From Lasiosphaeris hirsuta (taxonomy: Eukaryota; Ascomycota; Sordariomycetes; Sordariales; Lasiosphaeriaceae), in contig JAUKUA010000004.1 of NCBI GenBank assembly GCA_030549175.1, positions 5,580,001-5,644,000 on the forward strand: a stretch of 64,000 nucleotides of DNA, read 5' to 3'. Shown here piece by piece: positions 36,876-49,841 of the stretch (its first letter is position 1; each line of letters opens with the position of its first letter). Below the pieces are notes generated by a model. It saw only the letters and a list, made by a program, of their open reading frames with translations. It had not been told where the DNA came from and searched no databases. Position numbers and translations under genes: made by a program.

Positions 36876-38130
36876 AACCACACATAAGAAGTATATACCC
36901 ATTGACCTACGAACATCTATTAAGAATCACATAGATAAGAGAACTATCATAGAGAATAGCCATAACGTAGCTTAACCTTAAGACATGATCTTACGTATAG
37001 TCAGTAGCTTATTCGGCCTATATATAGGCCAACGGATTCTTAGGTATAACTACGGGTCGTAACGAGATATTTAAAACTACTTACAAGTTAAAGTAGCTAT
37101 ATAATAGATCTCGTCTACGTGAGGTAACGTTATTGGACTTTAGATTTGTTATGAACAAGCTATCTAACCTTAGTATCGTAGTCAAGGCTTATATAGTCAG
37201 CCTAAATCTTATAGCTAGTCTTTCGAATCATAGACCTCTCCGTTATCGTTAGTATTCCTTTAGAAGACCTAGAACCCGATGTTCTCCGGAGTCTAGCTTC
37301 AGTAGTGATAGGTAATTACGACTCCCACGTGTAAGTCATGAAAGGAACCATTATTATGACAGCTGACTTAGGGATTAACTTAACAACGCTATGGCTAACG
37401 TAAGTACCAAGGACGTAAAGAAATACCTACAGTAATAGATATCATGCTGTTAGAGTTGTATAAATAAGTATTGATACTAGCTATGGACCAACGTGTGATA
37501 GGCCGGCTTTACTTAGCTTGTAACCGCTGATTTATAAGGTGTGAAAGACAGGAGGCTAAAAAGGAGATTCGGGACCAACGGACAGCTAGGAGGATCCTTC
37601 AGATATTTTAGTATCCTTATATCTTATATATAGCCTTCTATAAGTAGGATAGGTACGTTACGATAGATCCTCAAGAGGAAGAAGCTCCCTAGTTCTCTTT
37701 GGACAAACCTAGAAAGATTATCAGCTAAACTTCAGTGAAGCTAAGGAATAATATAACCTTGTGAACCCTTTTGTTTCTCCTAACTTGTAACTGTAAAGTA
37801 TTATGTCTTACCTTCTGTTAGATTATTCCATCTCCTTGAACCTCCTTCTCTCTGGCTCTCTACCACTTTGTATTACGACAGTTAACTTCCTTACCGTTCT
37901 ATTCTAAACCTCTGAATCAGACCTTATACTTATTAGCCTTGTGAAGATCAAGTCCTTGAGTTCATCGTGTGAAAGCTCTAAACTAGACCAACAGCAATTG
38001 TCGGGGTGGTTCGCTGAACGGTTGAGTCGAGAGTTAGGAAAAGGTTAAAGCTCTGTAGTCTGACTCTTCATTTGATATCTCACCTTGTGGTTATCATACC
38101 TCAGACCTTCGTAGGCTGGCCTGTGTCACA
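36876..38130 (+). repeat. Gypsy-A LTR lacking its first 73 bp
   Basis: The forward-strand LTR starts at its base 74 (AACCACACATAAGAAG), directly after the inverted LTR. It ends with the intact CTGTGTCACA at 38130. Together with the preceding unit it forms a head-to-head inverted repeat with arms of about 1.25 kb. Confidence 0.85.
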
Positions 38131-38482
38131 ATAATACCAAATCAACTTCTATTAATAACTCTCCATTTTACGTTAACTACAGATACTATCTAACTATAAA
38201 TAACCTACTAGATAAGTCTATATATAACCTACATAATGAAATTATAGCTTACTAGATAATAATGGTCTACGAGAACCTTTATAAAACTTTTAAAGAATCT
38301 CGAGAATAGATAAAGAAGTATATAAATTAAAAGTAAACGAAAGTACTTTCTTTTAAAAAAAAGTAACTAGTAATACTTAATATAAGAAATATTAAAACTA
38401 AGAGACTATTTAAGAAGTTAGATAAAAAGTTACTTAGCCTATTTAAGATTTCTAAGGTAATATCTCTTATAATTGTGAAACT
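38131..38482 (+). pseudogene. Gypsy-A pol 3' fragment, left of B2
   Basis: It matches A1 from about 30067 onward (integrase C-terminal region, ACTTCTATTAATAACTCTCC) and is interrupted at 38482 by Gypsy-B copy B2. It continues at 48150. Confidence 0.8.
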
Positions 38483-38715
38483 GTTACGTAGAAAAATGTA
38501 AATAGCCTAGCTAGGTTAGTCCGTTGTACGTAGTCCCTACGCTCAATTGAGTACAGGGGGTGCGCTGCCATATAATGGTAACGCGCCCTCCAGACTGATT
38601 GCCAACGGGCCATCCTTTACAAATTATTTATACCACTATATAATATGTTATGTCAGTGTTCATGTGAAGGACTACCAAAGTAACGTTTACACAAGCGGTC
38701 CTTTTGACCGTAGCA
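38483..38715 (+). repeat. Gypsy-B B2 5' LTR
   Basis: 233 bp, from TGTTACGTAG to CGTAGCA, so the true family ends are TG...CA. AGTGGTACCCCCAC follows and may be the primer-binding site. Confidence 0.9.
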
Positions 38716-38789
38716 AGTGGTACCCCCACTATCGAATCGGATAGACCTTATCAGTTAATTTAACGCCTCCGGGACCAACACCAGCTTAT

Positions 38790-41220
38790 ACCACGTTGTA
38801 ATAAAGACAACGACAACGTCAACGTTAACAGTACGAAGGCTCTTAACTGAGTCGGCGGCCTACTGTTGAGACAACAACGACAATGCGTGTGTTAACGGCA
38901 CGAAGGCTCTTAACTGAGTCGGCGACCTGCTGTTAAAACAATAAGACAAGCGGATGTATATTGTTAAGCTCCACGAAGCTTAACAGGTATTCGACTATAT
39001 CTCTAAGAATCCGAGAGTCAAGTAGTAGACCAACGTAAAGCCGGAGCATAAGTAAGCACTCGTGGCGTTAGCAAGCCTAATTTTTCTTACCAACGGAACA
39101 TTTACCTACTTAAGAAGCCCCATTCAGAACAGCTATCTAAACGCCTGGAACGTTGACAACTACATTTCGAAAGAGTGCTTCAAAACTCTGGTCGATAACT
39201 ATCTTCAAGGAATATAGGAAGGCCTCTACCTAGTACTAGAGTACTCGAGAACGGTAGAAACGCCAAAACCAAGGGGTACCTAATAGACCCTAATAACGCT
39301 ACCGCCTACGGACCTAACACTTAGGGACACGTTAACTATCCTACTACTAAGTAACACGATACTAATAGCTAGACGGGATATTATACTAGGGAAGTCCGAT
39401 ACTATATCGTAAGACGAAGGATTCTTACCCATAATACTAAGCGAAATGACGGAAGACTATATACTGGGATAAGACCCGGATCCGCTTAAAGATCATACTA
39501 ACGAGTAACCTCCTGGTCTACCTCCATTTTTACCTCCGAGGTAATTGACAATCAAGGAGTAGCTTACGTAGATGATATAAGTCATATAGACATATCTTAT
39601 GATTACTCTTATAAGGACTAGTACGCCGGCGACCGGCCTTACGGCTTAAGTAAATACTTCGTTAGTGATGAAAGGCTTTAACTAGTAGATCTATCATGTC
39701 GATCTTCTCTAACTAAACGTATTACTAGAGAAAGACAGCAAAGCCTAACTATTTTATAACAGTAAGTAGTTCTGTTACTGTGATATTTATCTTTAGACTA
39801 TATATGTTAAGAAAGCGGCCTTAGATCTAAATAGATATAATACTCTTTGTAAAGAACTGTTTTTATTGTTTAGGAGATTAGCCCTCTAATAGTACGAGCT
39901 TTAATTGTTAACTAAGAATAAGAAGTACGTAAGACTAAGTATCTTTAACTAGGTTATAATTATCTTTTAATAGTTTAGACTAAAGCTAATAGACATAGAA
40001 TAATAGTTTAGTTAACCTATAAGTAAATTTAAGGCCGAAGATAATATTACCGGTAAGTCAGTTCGTATATACGTGATAGATTGTTTTAAGTATGTAAGAG
40101 TATAGGGAGACAAGGAAGATTTTTAATTACTTACTAAGCTATATAACAACCTATATGAGGAATTACGCTAGCTTTGTATTTAACTAACCGTTAGAGATAT
40201 ACTTTGTAATTACTTTGATAAGATTGAAGAAAAGATATTAGTATCTTATGATATATTAGTTACTAAAGGAACGGTCATAAGAGTAACTAGGACGATGTTA
40301 TATAATGATAATATTACGACTTATAGCGATAATAATATTAACTAAGTTAGTAAAGATAGAAGACGAGGTTAAGCTAACGATCAAGAAAGATAAGTTACTT
40401 AATAAGATAATAACGGTAATCGAGAGTACTTTAATAATAGAGGGTTATCTTCTAGTAACTAGAGAAACGGATAGTAAGGATATTCGTACTCTAGTAACGT
40501 AAACGAACATAGCCATAACACGTACTTACGCCAGAGATTTAATAACTAAGTACCTAGAGGTTTTTAGCCGGACCGAGTGTTCTAGAGGTAACGGTACTAT
40601 GGCTAACGCCAACCTCATGATAACGGCACTTTTACCTATATTAACGATAAGTTTATCTACGGAGAAAGTATTAACGTTTAGTAATAATGTAAGTAACTCG
40701 AGGCCGAGAGATATTACTTTATTAACGAAGAAGAATCGGAAGAGGATATTATTACTTTTTTTAATATTATGATGTCTCCTTTCCATTTAGCTTTCCTTCG
40801 TTCTCCCGTAATACTAAGTAACCTTACCCGGTATAAGGTACCTAATAAGAAAAAGTATAAATGTTCGAGCTGTACGGAAATATTTGACTATGGAAATGAG
40901 CTATGGTAGCATATCTGGACGGAGTATGTCAAATAACCGTAGAAGCTAAAGGAAGGTTTAATCGTACGTTAGGAACCTAGGTTCCTAGAAGAGCCCGTGT
41001 CTCTTATACCTCCTATAAAGTCTATGATCTTTAGGGAATAAAAGTCTCCTACAGAACCCGTGATTCCGAGATAGCCTATCTGTTTAAAAAAAGAGCCAGA
41101 GAACTTTGAGGAGTTAGAAGACAATGGAAACGTGAGAATAAGTAAGAACGACGTAAGGAAGATTTGTTTTAAATAGGTATCTATAGAAGATATGGAAGAG
41201 AAAGATAAAGGATTTATCAT
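38790..41220 (+). pseudogene. Gypsy-B B2 gag-like region with C2H2 zinc finger
   Basis: The first part (38790-39560) carries two similar segments containing KALN-stop-VG, each about 100 bp, followed by an unrecognised helical region. The middle part reads as a Gln/Asn/Arg-rich stretch whose many TAA/TAG fall where glutamine would sit. At about 40862-40926 the frame reads YKCSSCTEIFDYGNELW-stop-HIW, a C-x2-C-x12-H zinc finger with a damaged last ligand. A Cys2His2 finger at the gag end is known in fungal Ty3/Gypsy elements of this type. It would bind the element RNA. Frame boundaries are uncertain. Confidence 0.6.
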
Positions 41221-41349
41221 AGCTTAGGAAAGTTACTCGATAAAGGACTAGAGTAGTAATAACTCGAGTAATAAAGGAACTTACGTTATCCTCGAGAAAG
41301 GGTAGGTCATTGAAGTAAACTTACTACTTTATCCCGTAGGCTCTTAATA

Positions 41350-44300
41350 CCTAAAAAAGTCCTATCTTTAAATCAATGTCAAAGTAGACTTAAACGATAA
41401 ACTTATACATGTCTACTTTGACATTAGTAGCTTAACTAACCTCATCGATAAAAAGTAGATTTAGAAATAGGCACGTTATTTATGCTAGGTACCGTAGGAA
41501 TCCCGTTTCGTTAAGGGAGTTAACTTAAGAACTTATATCGATAAGTAAGCCGAGTTCGATTTTTACATTCCCGGTATAGTATAGTAAACTAGTGTCAACG
41601 CTTACTTTTATATAAAGGCCGATGTTATCGACGAGCTAAGGTTATATATATTAATCGGTATTACTTTTATAGATGATAATAGTATAACTATTAACTTCTT
41701 AAGAAACAACGTTACTTTTTGATCCGTTAGAAACATAAGGACAAGGACGGACCTAGTTACTAAATCTTACCGGGAGATCATACATAAGGTTACTACTTTC
41801 TAAAGTATTATTTTTACGTTAGGAAAGAAAGGTTTCATCAGAACTAAGATATATAATCTACTAAAACTATTATCTAAGGAGACGTATATTTATAATAGGT
41901 TATAGACTTTTTACCTCATATTAACATAGGAAGGTATCTAAGATAGTAACATCGACTACTTAACATCTTATATAGCGTACTTCCATAACTAAATATCTGA
42001 GCCGATAATTATTAAGAGAGGTTAGAAGATTGAGAAAGTTTAAAAATGGCCCAAAGTAAAGTAGGCGTTTACGTTCGATTTAACGAGTTATAACGTGAAC
42101 ACAAGAGTGAGGATTACACAAGCCTCCTCTACGAGATATTACATAAAGCTTAACAACGTTAATATAGAAAAATATTATTTAACTATTCTTAATAAAATTT
42201 ACTAACTCGAGGATAAAATAGAGGATGTTTTCGTTTATATTCTAAGCGGTTAGGTAAGTAACGAGACAGAGATCGTCGACATCTTATAGTTACTTTCTCT
42301 AAGGATAAGATATCATATGCTATCATACGGAGTTAAGAAGCTAGCCGATTTTCCTATTATTAAGAGTAAGGCTAGAATAAGTATCTATAAGGTAAACGGA
42401 ACCTTTGCGGAAAGGATTAAAAATCTCTTAGATAAATATAACATATTTTACGATAGAGATATCGTACCTATACCCGATAAGAGTAAAATAAAGATTAACC
42501 TTATTAAGAGATAGCAAAACTAAATCAAGCTAACAAAGCCATACTCCCAGAGAGCGAAAGATCGTGTTTTTACCATATAGAGACTCGATACTATATATAC
42601 GGCTAGAAAGCTAACCTTTCTTAACAAACTAACCCCTATCACATATCCTACCTTCATAGTATAAAGAACAGTTAACGGAGTAAAGAAAGGCTATCTTGTC
42701 GTCGACTTATATACCCTAAATAAGGTTACGGTACTAGACGTCTACCTACTTATAAACCAAGACGATATAATCTTTATAATATAAGAAAAAAAGGTTTTCT
42801 CTATAATAGATACCTCCGGTTTCTTCTATTAGTTACTAGTCTATAACAAATATCGTAATTACATAGTTATCGTCATAGAAAGAAAGCTTAAGCGATTAAA
42901 CATAGTACTTATGGGATTTAAGAACTTACTTACTTTTATCTAACGTTTTATAGACCGCCTATTCCGTGATAGTTAAGATTTCGTACGGATATACATTAAT
43001 AATATCGTCGTCTTTAATACTACAGAAGACAAATACTATAAGTACATAAGTAAGGTACTTAAGCTCTTAGAGAACGTGAAGATACATATTAATACTAATA
43101 AGTTATTTACGGCCTATCTAGCGATCTAACTTCTAGGATATATTATTAACGGAGAAAGAGTTACGAAAACGGATGATCGAATTACGGCTTTCTAGAAGAT
43201 AAAGTTCCTAAACACGCTAGATATACTCGAGATCTATCTAAGGATAGCCAGATAGCTATGATATAAAATTACTTAGTATAATATCAAAGCTAGACTGTTA
43301 TAGAAGAAAAAGACGGCATTACTAACATTAGGCTATGAGAAAGGAAAGATTGTAAACGGAAGTATAAAGAACGTAAGAAAGGCCTATATATCGAAAATAC
43401 GTTTTTAACCTTTAAAAGATAAACAAAAATCTTTCTACCTACTATAGAAATACTTATACATACAATTTACGACTTACTATCACGTTAAAACGAAGCTATT
43501 GTTCTTCAAAGTCAATACTTATAAAGGAGCTTTTAGCCTCTTCGTTTTTTAACTTAAGAATAACTAAGATAAGAAAGTAATCTTAGGACACGACCTTATA
43601 ATAGAGAGGGTTCTACCGATCATATTCTTATTAAGAGTAACTACTGTGACCGAGTAGAAATACGGATTTACGAAGGTAGAAGTTATAATAGTTGTGTAGG
43701 TAGTTAAGAAGCTTAGGAAGATAGTTTAGTCAAACTAACATTACTTAAATGTTCTAATAGATTATACTCTTACCAAAGGTATCATTAAGTACACGTCTTT
43801 AGTAACGATAGACCTAAACAAGGCTAACCTTAAGCTTATGAATATAGCAAACTGGCTTTCTTAGTTCGAGATCGATATTTTTCATATCCTAGACGTTCTT
43901 AATGTCGTTCTTAATATACTCTCACGGCTTCTAACGTTCGAATAGGACTTTAAGAAGCTTAAGGTAAATAAATCTAACGAGCTCGATGATATCTAGGCCA
44001 TGGTATAGAACATAAGAGACGAGATATCTGTTACGGTTACTTAGGTAAGTGCCGAGTCCGTTATTAGCGACTCGTTTAAAACCGCCCTATATAAAGGTTA
44101 TAAAAACGATACGAAATATAGTAAGTTGATAGTCGGTATTAACGCTAAGATGGAAAAACCTATCGTACCACAACGGGTAGAACGTACTAAAGTACCTAAG
44201 AGACGTCTACGACTTCTAATGGGACTATTTAAGATTAGAGATAAGTTACTATATTATATCGATTACGATAGAAATCGTCGCCTCTATATCTTAAGAGCGT

Positions 44301-45760
44301 ACGTTAAGATAGTACTCGAGATAGTTCACGATAAATCATATCATTTCGGTTTCTATAAGATGATAGATAGCCTTTAGAATATATACTTTACTAACAAGGT
44401 ATAGAAAGCGAAACGTTTTATCTAGTTTTATAAGGCCTACCACTAAAACTAAACTGACAAGTAGCCTACGAATAGAGAAATGATACCTATCTACATAACC
44501 TCATAGCCGTTCTATACCATCGTGATAGATTTTATTATTAACTTACCTATAGTCCTATCAGCTAAAACGATATAATACCTCAAAGGCTATAACATACTTA
44601 ACATACTCTATATAGTTACGTATAAGTTCTTTAAAAAAACATTCTTACTGACGGGATACTATATCTATATAGCTAAGGATTAGGTAAAGGTATTGACGAG
44701 ATTATTATTTATATACGACTAGGGACTACCGACGATGATTATTAGTAATAAAGACCTAAAGTTTACTTTAGTATTATAGAAAGAGATTTTTAATATCTAT
44801 GACGTTAAACTACTCTTTTCTACTGCTTACTACTTATAAACCGATAGCTAGTCAGAGAGGATAAACTAGACGGTCGAGATTATTATTTGTTTCTATACCT
44901 TTATAACAGACGGAGAGGTTCCGTAGGTTGATATGTTATTATCGCTTTAGTTTAACATTAATAACACGTTAACTGTTATGATTAGTAGATTACCTAACGA
45001 ACTAGTCCTCGGATTTTAGCCAAGGTCTCTAGTAGATATTCTAACTGTGAAAGAAGGTATAAGAGTAGGTACCGAGGTAGCGGAGGTTCTTAGGAGGTAC
45101 TACTAAAAGGAAGTAATTTAGCTTCTTAATATTACTAGTGTAATGGCAAAACTTTACTATGACGACAAGTATATACCTAAGACCTTTAAGATTAAAGATA
45201 CTATTTACCTATATCTCCATAAGGGTTATTATCTATCCGGTAAGCTAAAAAGGAAATAGTCATCTCAAAGGGTAAGCCCGTTTAAAATCATTAATAAGAT
45301 AAAGATAGGTAATCTAGCTTATAAGCTTAACTTCCTAGTATCATAGGAAGTATACCTAATCGTCTTAGTTACGTAACTATACTATCCTTAACAAGGTAAG
45401 GATCCTTTTAGCCGAAAGTAACAAATACTATTAGCCGTTAAGGTTAATAAATAAGAAGAATGGGAACTTAACTACATCGTCAGTAGTAAAATGAGCTAGA
45501 AGAAGAAAAACCTAAACGTTAAGTACCTCGTCTATTAGAAGAACCACGAAGCTAAGGACGATATATAGAAGCTAAGAGTAAACTTATTACTAAACATAAG
45601 AGATGTCATCATAAGTTACGAAGTAAGGAACCTTATTAACTAGAATAAAGAACGTAAAAAGAAGGATATTAAGGCCGTTAAGTACATTAAGGTCGATATT
45701 ATCTTTACCACAGAAATAATAGTTAAGCTTCTACAATGCCAAACCGCCAAATAATAAGTA
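41350..45760 (+). pseudogene. Gypsy-B B2 pol (protease, RT, RNase H, integrase, chromodomain)
   Basis: A retropepsin-like segment (LRLYILIGITFIDD) lies near 41640. The RT starts near 42440 (DKYNIFYDRDIVPIPD, then LVVDLYTLNKVTVLD). Its catalytic box reads YINNIVVF at about 42991-43013, where both Asp codons have become Asn. The integrase zinc region lies at about 44320-44470 (HDKSYHFGFYKM) followed by the catalytic-Asp segment VIDFIINLP. A chromodomain-like KYLVYQKN segment lies at about 45515. Stops are TAA or TAG. Known role of such a chromodomain: steering integration to marked chromatin. The element is not active. Confidence 0.85.
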
Positions 45761-46158
45761 TTTTCGAAGACGAACAACTTTCTTAATAAGGCGAGAGAAT
45801 ATTCTAGCTATAACACTAGATCTTTTCTTTCTTTTACTTTCCTTTATTAACCTTACTTAGTTACACGAGTACCTTCCTATTACGAGCTAAAAAAGACTAA
45901 ATAATCAGATAGAAGTCTTATCATAACATCATTTTTCCTTTGTTAATTTTCCTTATCATAAGGCCCTAGCCTACTAGGCTAGGCTACCAACTAAAAAACC
46001 CCTCCTACAAAATTTTTACGTTTTTCTTTCTTATAACTATTACTACTCTTATCGCCGTTATCAAGTTATACCCTCATACTTTCTTTATACCTTACTATCA
46101 CGTTTATTTATGTTTTGAGATAACTAAATTTAGTTATTTATAAAAGTACATTTATAAA

Positions 46159-47859
46159 ATGGAACGTCAATTCGAGGTAGCTCGAGCTAAGCCGAACAAT
46201 TTAGACGTGCCTAAGGACAACCTAATGGCTGAGAATCCGGATCCTACGTATCTTTAAATTCTAGCCGAAGAAACCTTAAGACACGCTAGATAAGCTTAAA
46301 AAAGTATTACCGCTACTACTAAACATAGTAAGGATAATTACGATAAGCCTAAGCCCGATAATCTACCTAACTACGATTCTAACTACGATGATAACAAGAG
46401 TAAGTACGTAGAAGACGATGACTTTAATCTTACCATGGAAGGTAAGCCTAATAACGAGAATAAAGAGATAACCTCAAATCTCTCGGGTAACTTACCTAGC
46501 TTTTCTACCGGCTTACCTGTCAAATATCATATCCCTAAGAAATATTACTACTAGGGCATAAAGGTACTTTAGAAATAGGCTAAGTAGAGAGTTAAGTAAC
46601 TTACTACCGGTAGTAAGGGGCCTAAGGTCTTATTAGACTATAGAGCCTACTTTAAGTTTAAGTACTATAACAAGTTAATAAGTAGATAGGAAGCTTATAA
46701 GTACGCCACCTTTATAATCGACAATCCGAAGCTTCTTTTTATAATAAATAAAGAGATTAAGGATATCTTTACTAAAGGATTAAAGTCAGCTACTAAGAAC
46801 TAAGGTCTAGCTAATAACTTGTATATACACTAGTTAAAGAAGTTGTTAAACAAGGCTAAGATAACATACGATAAGTAAGGTATTAATAATAACTATTTAC
46901 CTTTAAAGATATCTATCCTTATGACTATTTATTATCATCCTATAGCCACTTTAAACGAAAAGCTATCTTCAGTCCTTATCTACCTTAATTACCTTAACCT
47001 TATATAAGTTCATACCTAGGCCGACTAAGCGAATGCCCTTATTACCGGTACGAACTAGTACTAACGTATATAGTTCTAACGTCTTAAGTACTAACTTACC
47101 GATAAGATTATAAAGCTTAAGAAAGTTAAAGTAGTCTATATATCTTCCATAGCCAGTATACTTACTAACATATATAATCTCTAAAAGTACCTTGAGGGTA
47201 AGATTAATACCCTTAAGAATAAGATTAAGGAGCTTCCGAGTTACGATAAGGTCCGTAAAGCTTTCTAAGCTATGAAGAAAATAACAATAGATAGCCTCGA
47301 TAAGTACGTTATTAAGGAGTAAGTTAACGCTTTAACGGGCCGTATAAACAAGGTTAGCCCGAAGACCAAAGTACTTAATAACCAGGTCTAAGATCTTCAG
47401 AAGGACCTGACAAAGTTTAACAAGGCTATTAAGTAACTATTAGCTATGTAACCCACGGCTACCTTGACTACTTATTTAAGTATCTCTGTACCTGTTATGA
47501 CCCTCGGCACCTCATATAAGTACCTTACTGAGAATACCTAAAGTGAAATCATAACTATGGGTACTCTACCTAAGAAGTAAAATAAGCACGGTACCCTTAC
47601 TGACCTATTTAATACTAACACTCCCAAGGTTAGTATACGTAGTAAGTCGGCAGTTTTTTCTCCTACTCAAGAGACCCCTACTAAAGGTATCGGTTGTAAG
47701 AAGCTTACCGCCAAGAAGTCGCCTCCTAAGACGACTAGGCGGAAGACGCTCTTCGACACGGTGGACTAGAGAGGTATGAGCGTAGGGAATGGGGTGATCT
47801 AAGCATAGTAACGGTATACGAAAGGGCTGGGGGAAATTGGTACTTTTCTTATAGTTTAA
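46159..47859 (+). pseudogene. Gypsy-B B2 third ORF after pol: coiled-coil protein of unknown function
   Basis: From the ATG at 46159 a single frame of 567 codons can be read to a TAA at 47857-47859 that B1 also has. The roughly 30 internal stops are all TAA or TAG, never TGA, where Gln or Trp codons are likely. So the ancestor was one long ORF of about 566 residues. It has an acidic N-terminus (about residues 1-130), and a Lys/Tyr-rich helical middle (PKKYYYQ...AYKYATFIIDNPKLLF). Heptad-like helices follow (KYLEGKINTLKNKIKEL; NKVSPKTKVLNNQVQDLQKD). The C-terminus is basic, Ser/Thr/Pro-rich (SPTQETPTKG, TAKKSPPKTTRRKTLF). No signal peptide or membrane helix is evident, so it is not an obvious envelope protein. 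It sits in the position where retroviruses and errantiviruses have env. I do not recognise the family. Confidence 0.7.
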
Positions 47860-47915
47860 GAGAGCGGAGGACGATGGCAAGGACGTCCTTTTCTTTATTC
47901 TTTGTCCTGGGTACA

Positions 47916-48149
47916 TGTTACGTGGAAAAATGTAGATAGCCTAGCTAGGTTAGTCCGTTGTACGTAGTCCCTGTGCTCAATTGAGCATAGGGGGTGTGCT
48001 ACCATATAATGGTAGCGCGCCCTCCAGACTGATTGCCAACGGGCTATCCTTTACAAATTATTTACACTACCATATAATATGTCATGTCAGTGTTCATGTG
48101 AAGGACTACCAAAGTAACGCTTACACAAGCGGTCCTTTTGAACGTAGTA
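47916..48149 (+). repeat. Gypsy-B B2 3' LTR
   Basis: 234 bp from TGTTACGTGG to CGTAGTA, followed by the GAAAC duplication. Confidence 0.9.
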
Positions 48150-48516
48150 GAAACTTAAACTTCCGAAGTATTAAAAGATTTATCTTACCTTTTATATATC
48201 TCTTATTAAGCCTTTCCGAACCGGTTTATAACTAATCTCTAATCTTATTTAGGTCTTAGAATAAGTAAGAGATGTTTATCTTAAAGAATTTATAATAGAA
48301 GAAATTATGAATTCCCGTACTAAGAAAAGAATAGTAAAATATCTCATTAAATAAGATAAATATCTCGATAAGAAAGATTAGACTTAGGAACTATATAAGT
48401 ACTTCTCTAACACTTAGAAACTTTAAGACTTCTATATTAAGTACCTATGTAAACTTAAGGACCCTAGGGTTATTAACCTAAGAACTTAAGATAAGTCTTC
48501 TTAAGAGGGGAGATAG
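48150..48516 (+). pseudogene. Gypsy-A pol 3' fragment, right of B2
   Basis: It continues the pol interrupted at 38482 (CTTAAACTTCCGAAGTATTA, as at about 30416 in A1). It runs to the polypurine tract AAGAGGGGAGATAG next to the LTR. Confidence 0.85.
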
Positions 48517-49841
48517 CGTTATATTAGTAGGCTTACCTAGGTTAATAAGATTATTAAACTTCTTAAACCGAGCTATACTATTCATACGAACTATATATAT
48601 ATATACATACTTATTAACTCATAAGATATTTATTATAATTTAATATAAAGAAGAGAACTATTACGGAGGGATAGTTATAATATAGTTTAACCTTAGAACA
48701 TACTCCTACATATAGCTAATAACCTATTTAGCTAGTATATAAGTTAATTGATCTTCCTAAGTATTTATAAGTCACGATAAGATACCTAGAACTACTTATA
48801 AGCTAAAGTAACTATATAATAAATCTCACCTATGTTAAGTAATATTATCAAACTTTAGATTTGTTACAGACAAGCTACTTAACCTTAGTATCATAATTAG
48901 GGCCTATATTATTAGCTAAGGTTTTATAGTTAGTCTTTTAAATCACGGACCTTTCGGTTATCGTTAATATTCCTTTAGAAGACTTAGAACCTAACGTACT
49001 CTAGAGTCTAGCTTCAGTAGTGATAAGTAGTCACGACTTCCATATATAAGTTATAAAGGGAACCATTACTATAACAGCCGACATGGGATCGACTTAACAG
49101 TACTATAGCTAACATAAGTACTAAGGACGTAAAGGAACACCTATAGTGATAGATACTATATTACTTAAGTTATATAGATAAGTACTAATATCGGCTGTAG
49201 ACTAACGTGTGATAGACTGACTTTACTTGGTTTGTAATCACAGATTTGTAAGGCGTGAGAGACGGGTAGCTAGAAGGGAGATTCGGGACCGACAGGTAGC
49301 TAAGAAAATCCTTCAAGTATTTTTATATCCTTAAATCTTATATATAGCCTTTCATAAAAAGACAGGTACGCTACAACAGATCCTCGAGAGGAAGAAGCTC
49401 CCTAGTTCTCTTTAAACAAACTTAGAAAGATTATCAGTTGAACTTCAGTGAAGCTAAGGGGTAATATAACCTTATAAACCCTTCTGTTTCTCCTGACTTA
49501 TAACTACGAAATATTATGTCATATCTTTTGTCAGATCATTTTATCTCCCTGAACCTCCTTCTCCCTAGCTCTCTACTACTTTATATTATGACAGTTAACT
49601 CCTTTACCGTTCTATTCCAAAGTTCTGAATTAGACCTTGTGCTTATTAGCCTTGTAAGGATTAACTCCCTGAGTTCGTCGTGTGAAAGCTCTGAACTAGA
49701 CTAATAGTAATTGTCGGGATGGTTCGTTGAACAGTAGAGTCGAGAGTCGTACAGGTTAAAGCTCTACAGTCTGATTCTCCATTTAATATCTCACCTTGTG
49801 GTTATCACACCCCAGACCCAAGGTGACTGGCCTGTGTCACA
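48517..49841 (+). repeat. Gypsy-A 3' LTR
   Basis: 1325 bp, ending CTGTGTCACA. It is the 3' LTR of the element whose pol is at 38131-38482 and 48150-48516. It abuts another LTR fragment. Confidence 0.88.

Larger units (their letters stand above)
38483..48149 (+). mobile_element. Gypsy-B copy B2, full-length LTR retrotransposon, lightly RIP-damaged
   Basis: LTRs lie at 38483-38715 and 47916-48149 and start TGTTACG. The flanks are GAAAC (38478-38482) and GAAAC (48150-48154), a perfect 5-bp target duplication. It inserted into the pol of a Gypsy-A copy. Its 9667-bp length equals B1 to within a base. Mutations are fewer than in B1, so its coding regions are the better guide to the family. Confidence 0.93.

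Noticed and set aside
46159..47859. Third ORF as an envelope gene
   Set aside because: Position fits, but there is no signal peptide, fusion peptide or membrane anchor; the sequence is charged and helical.
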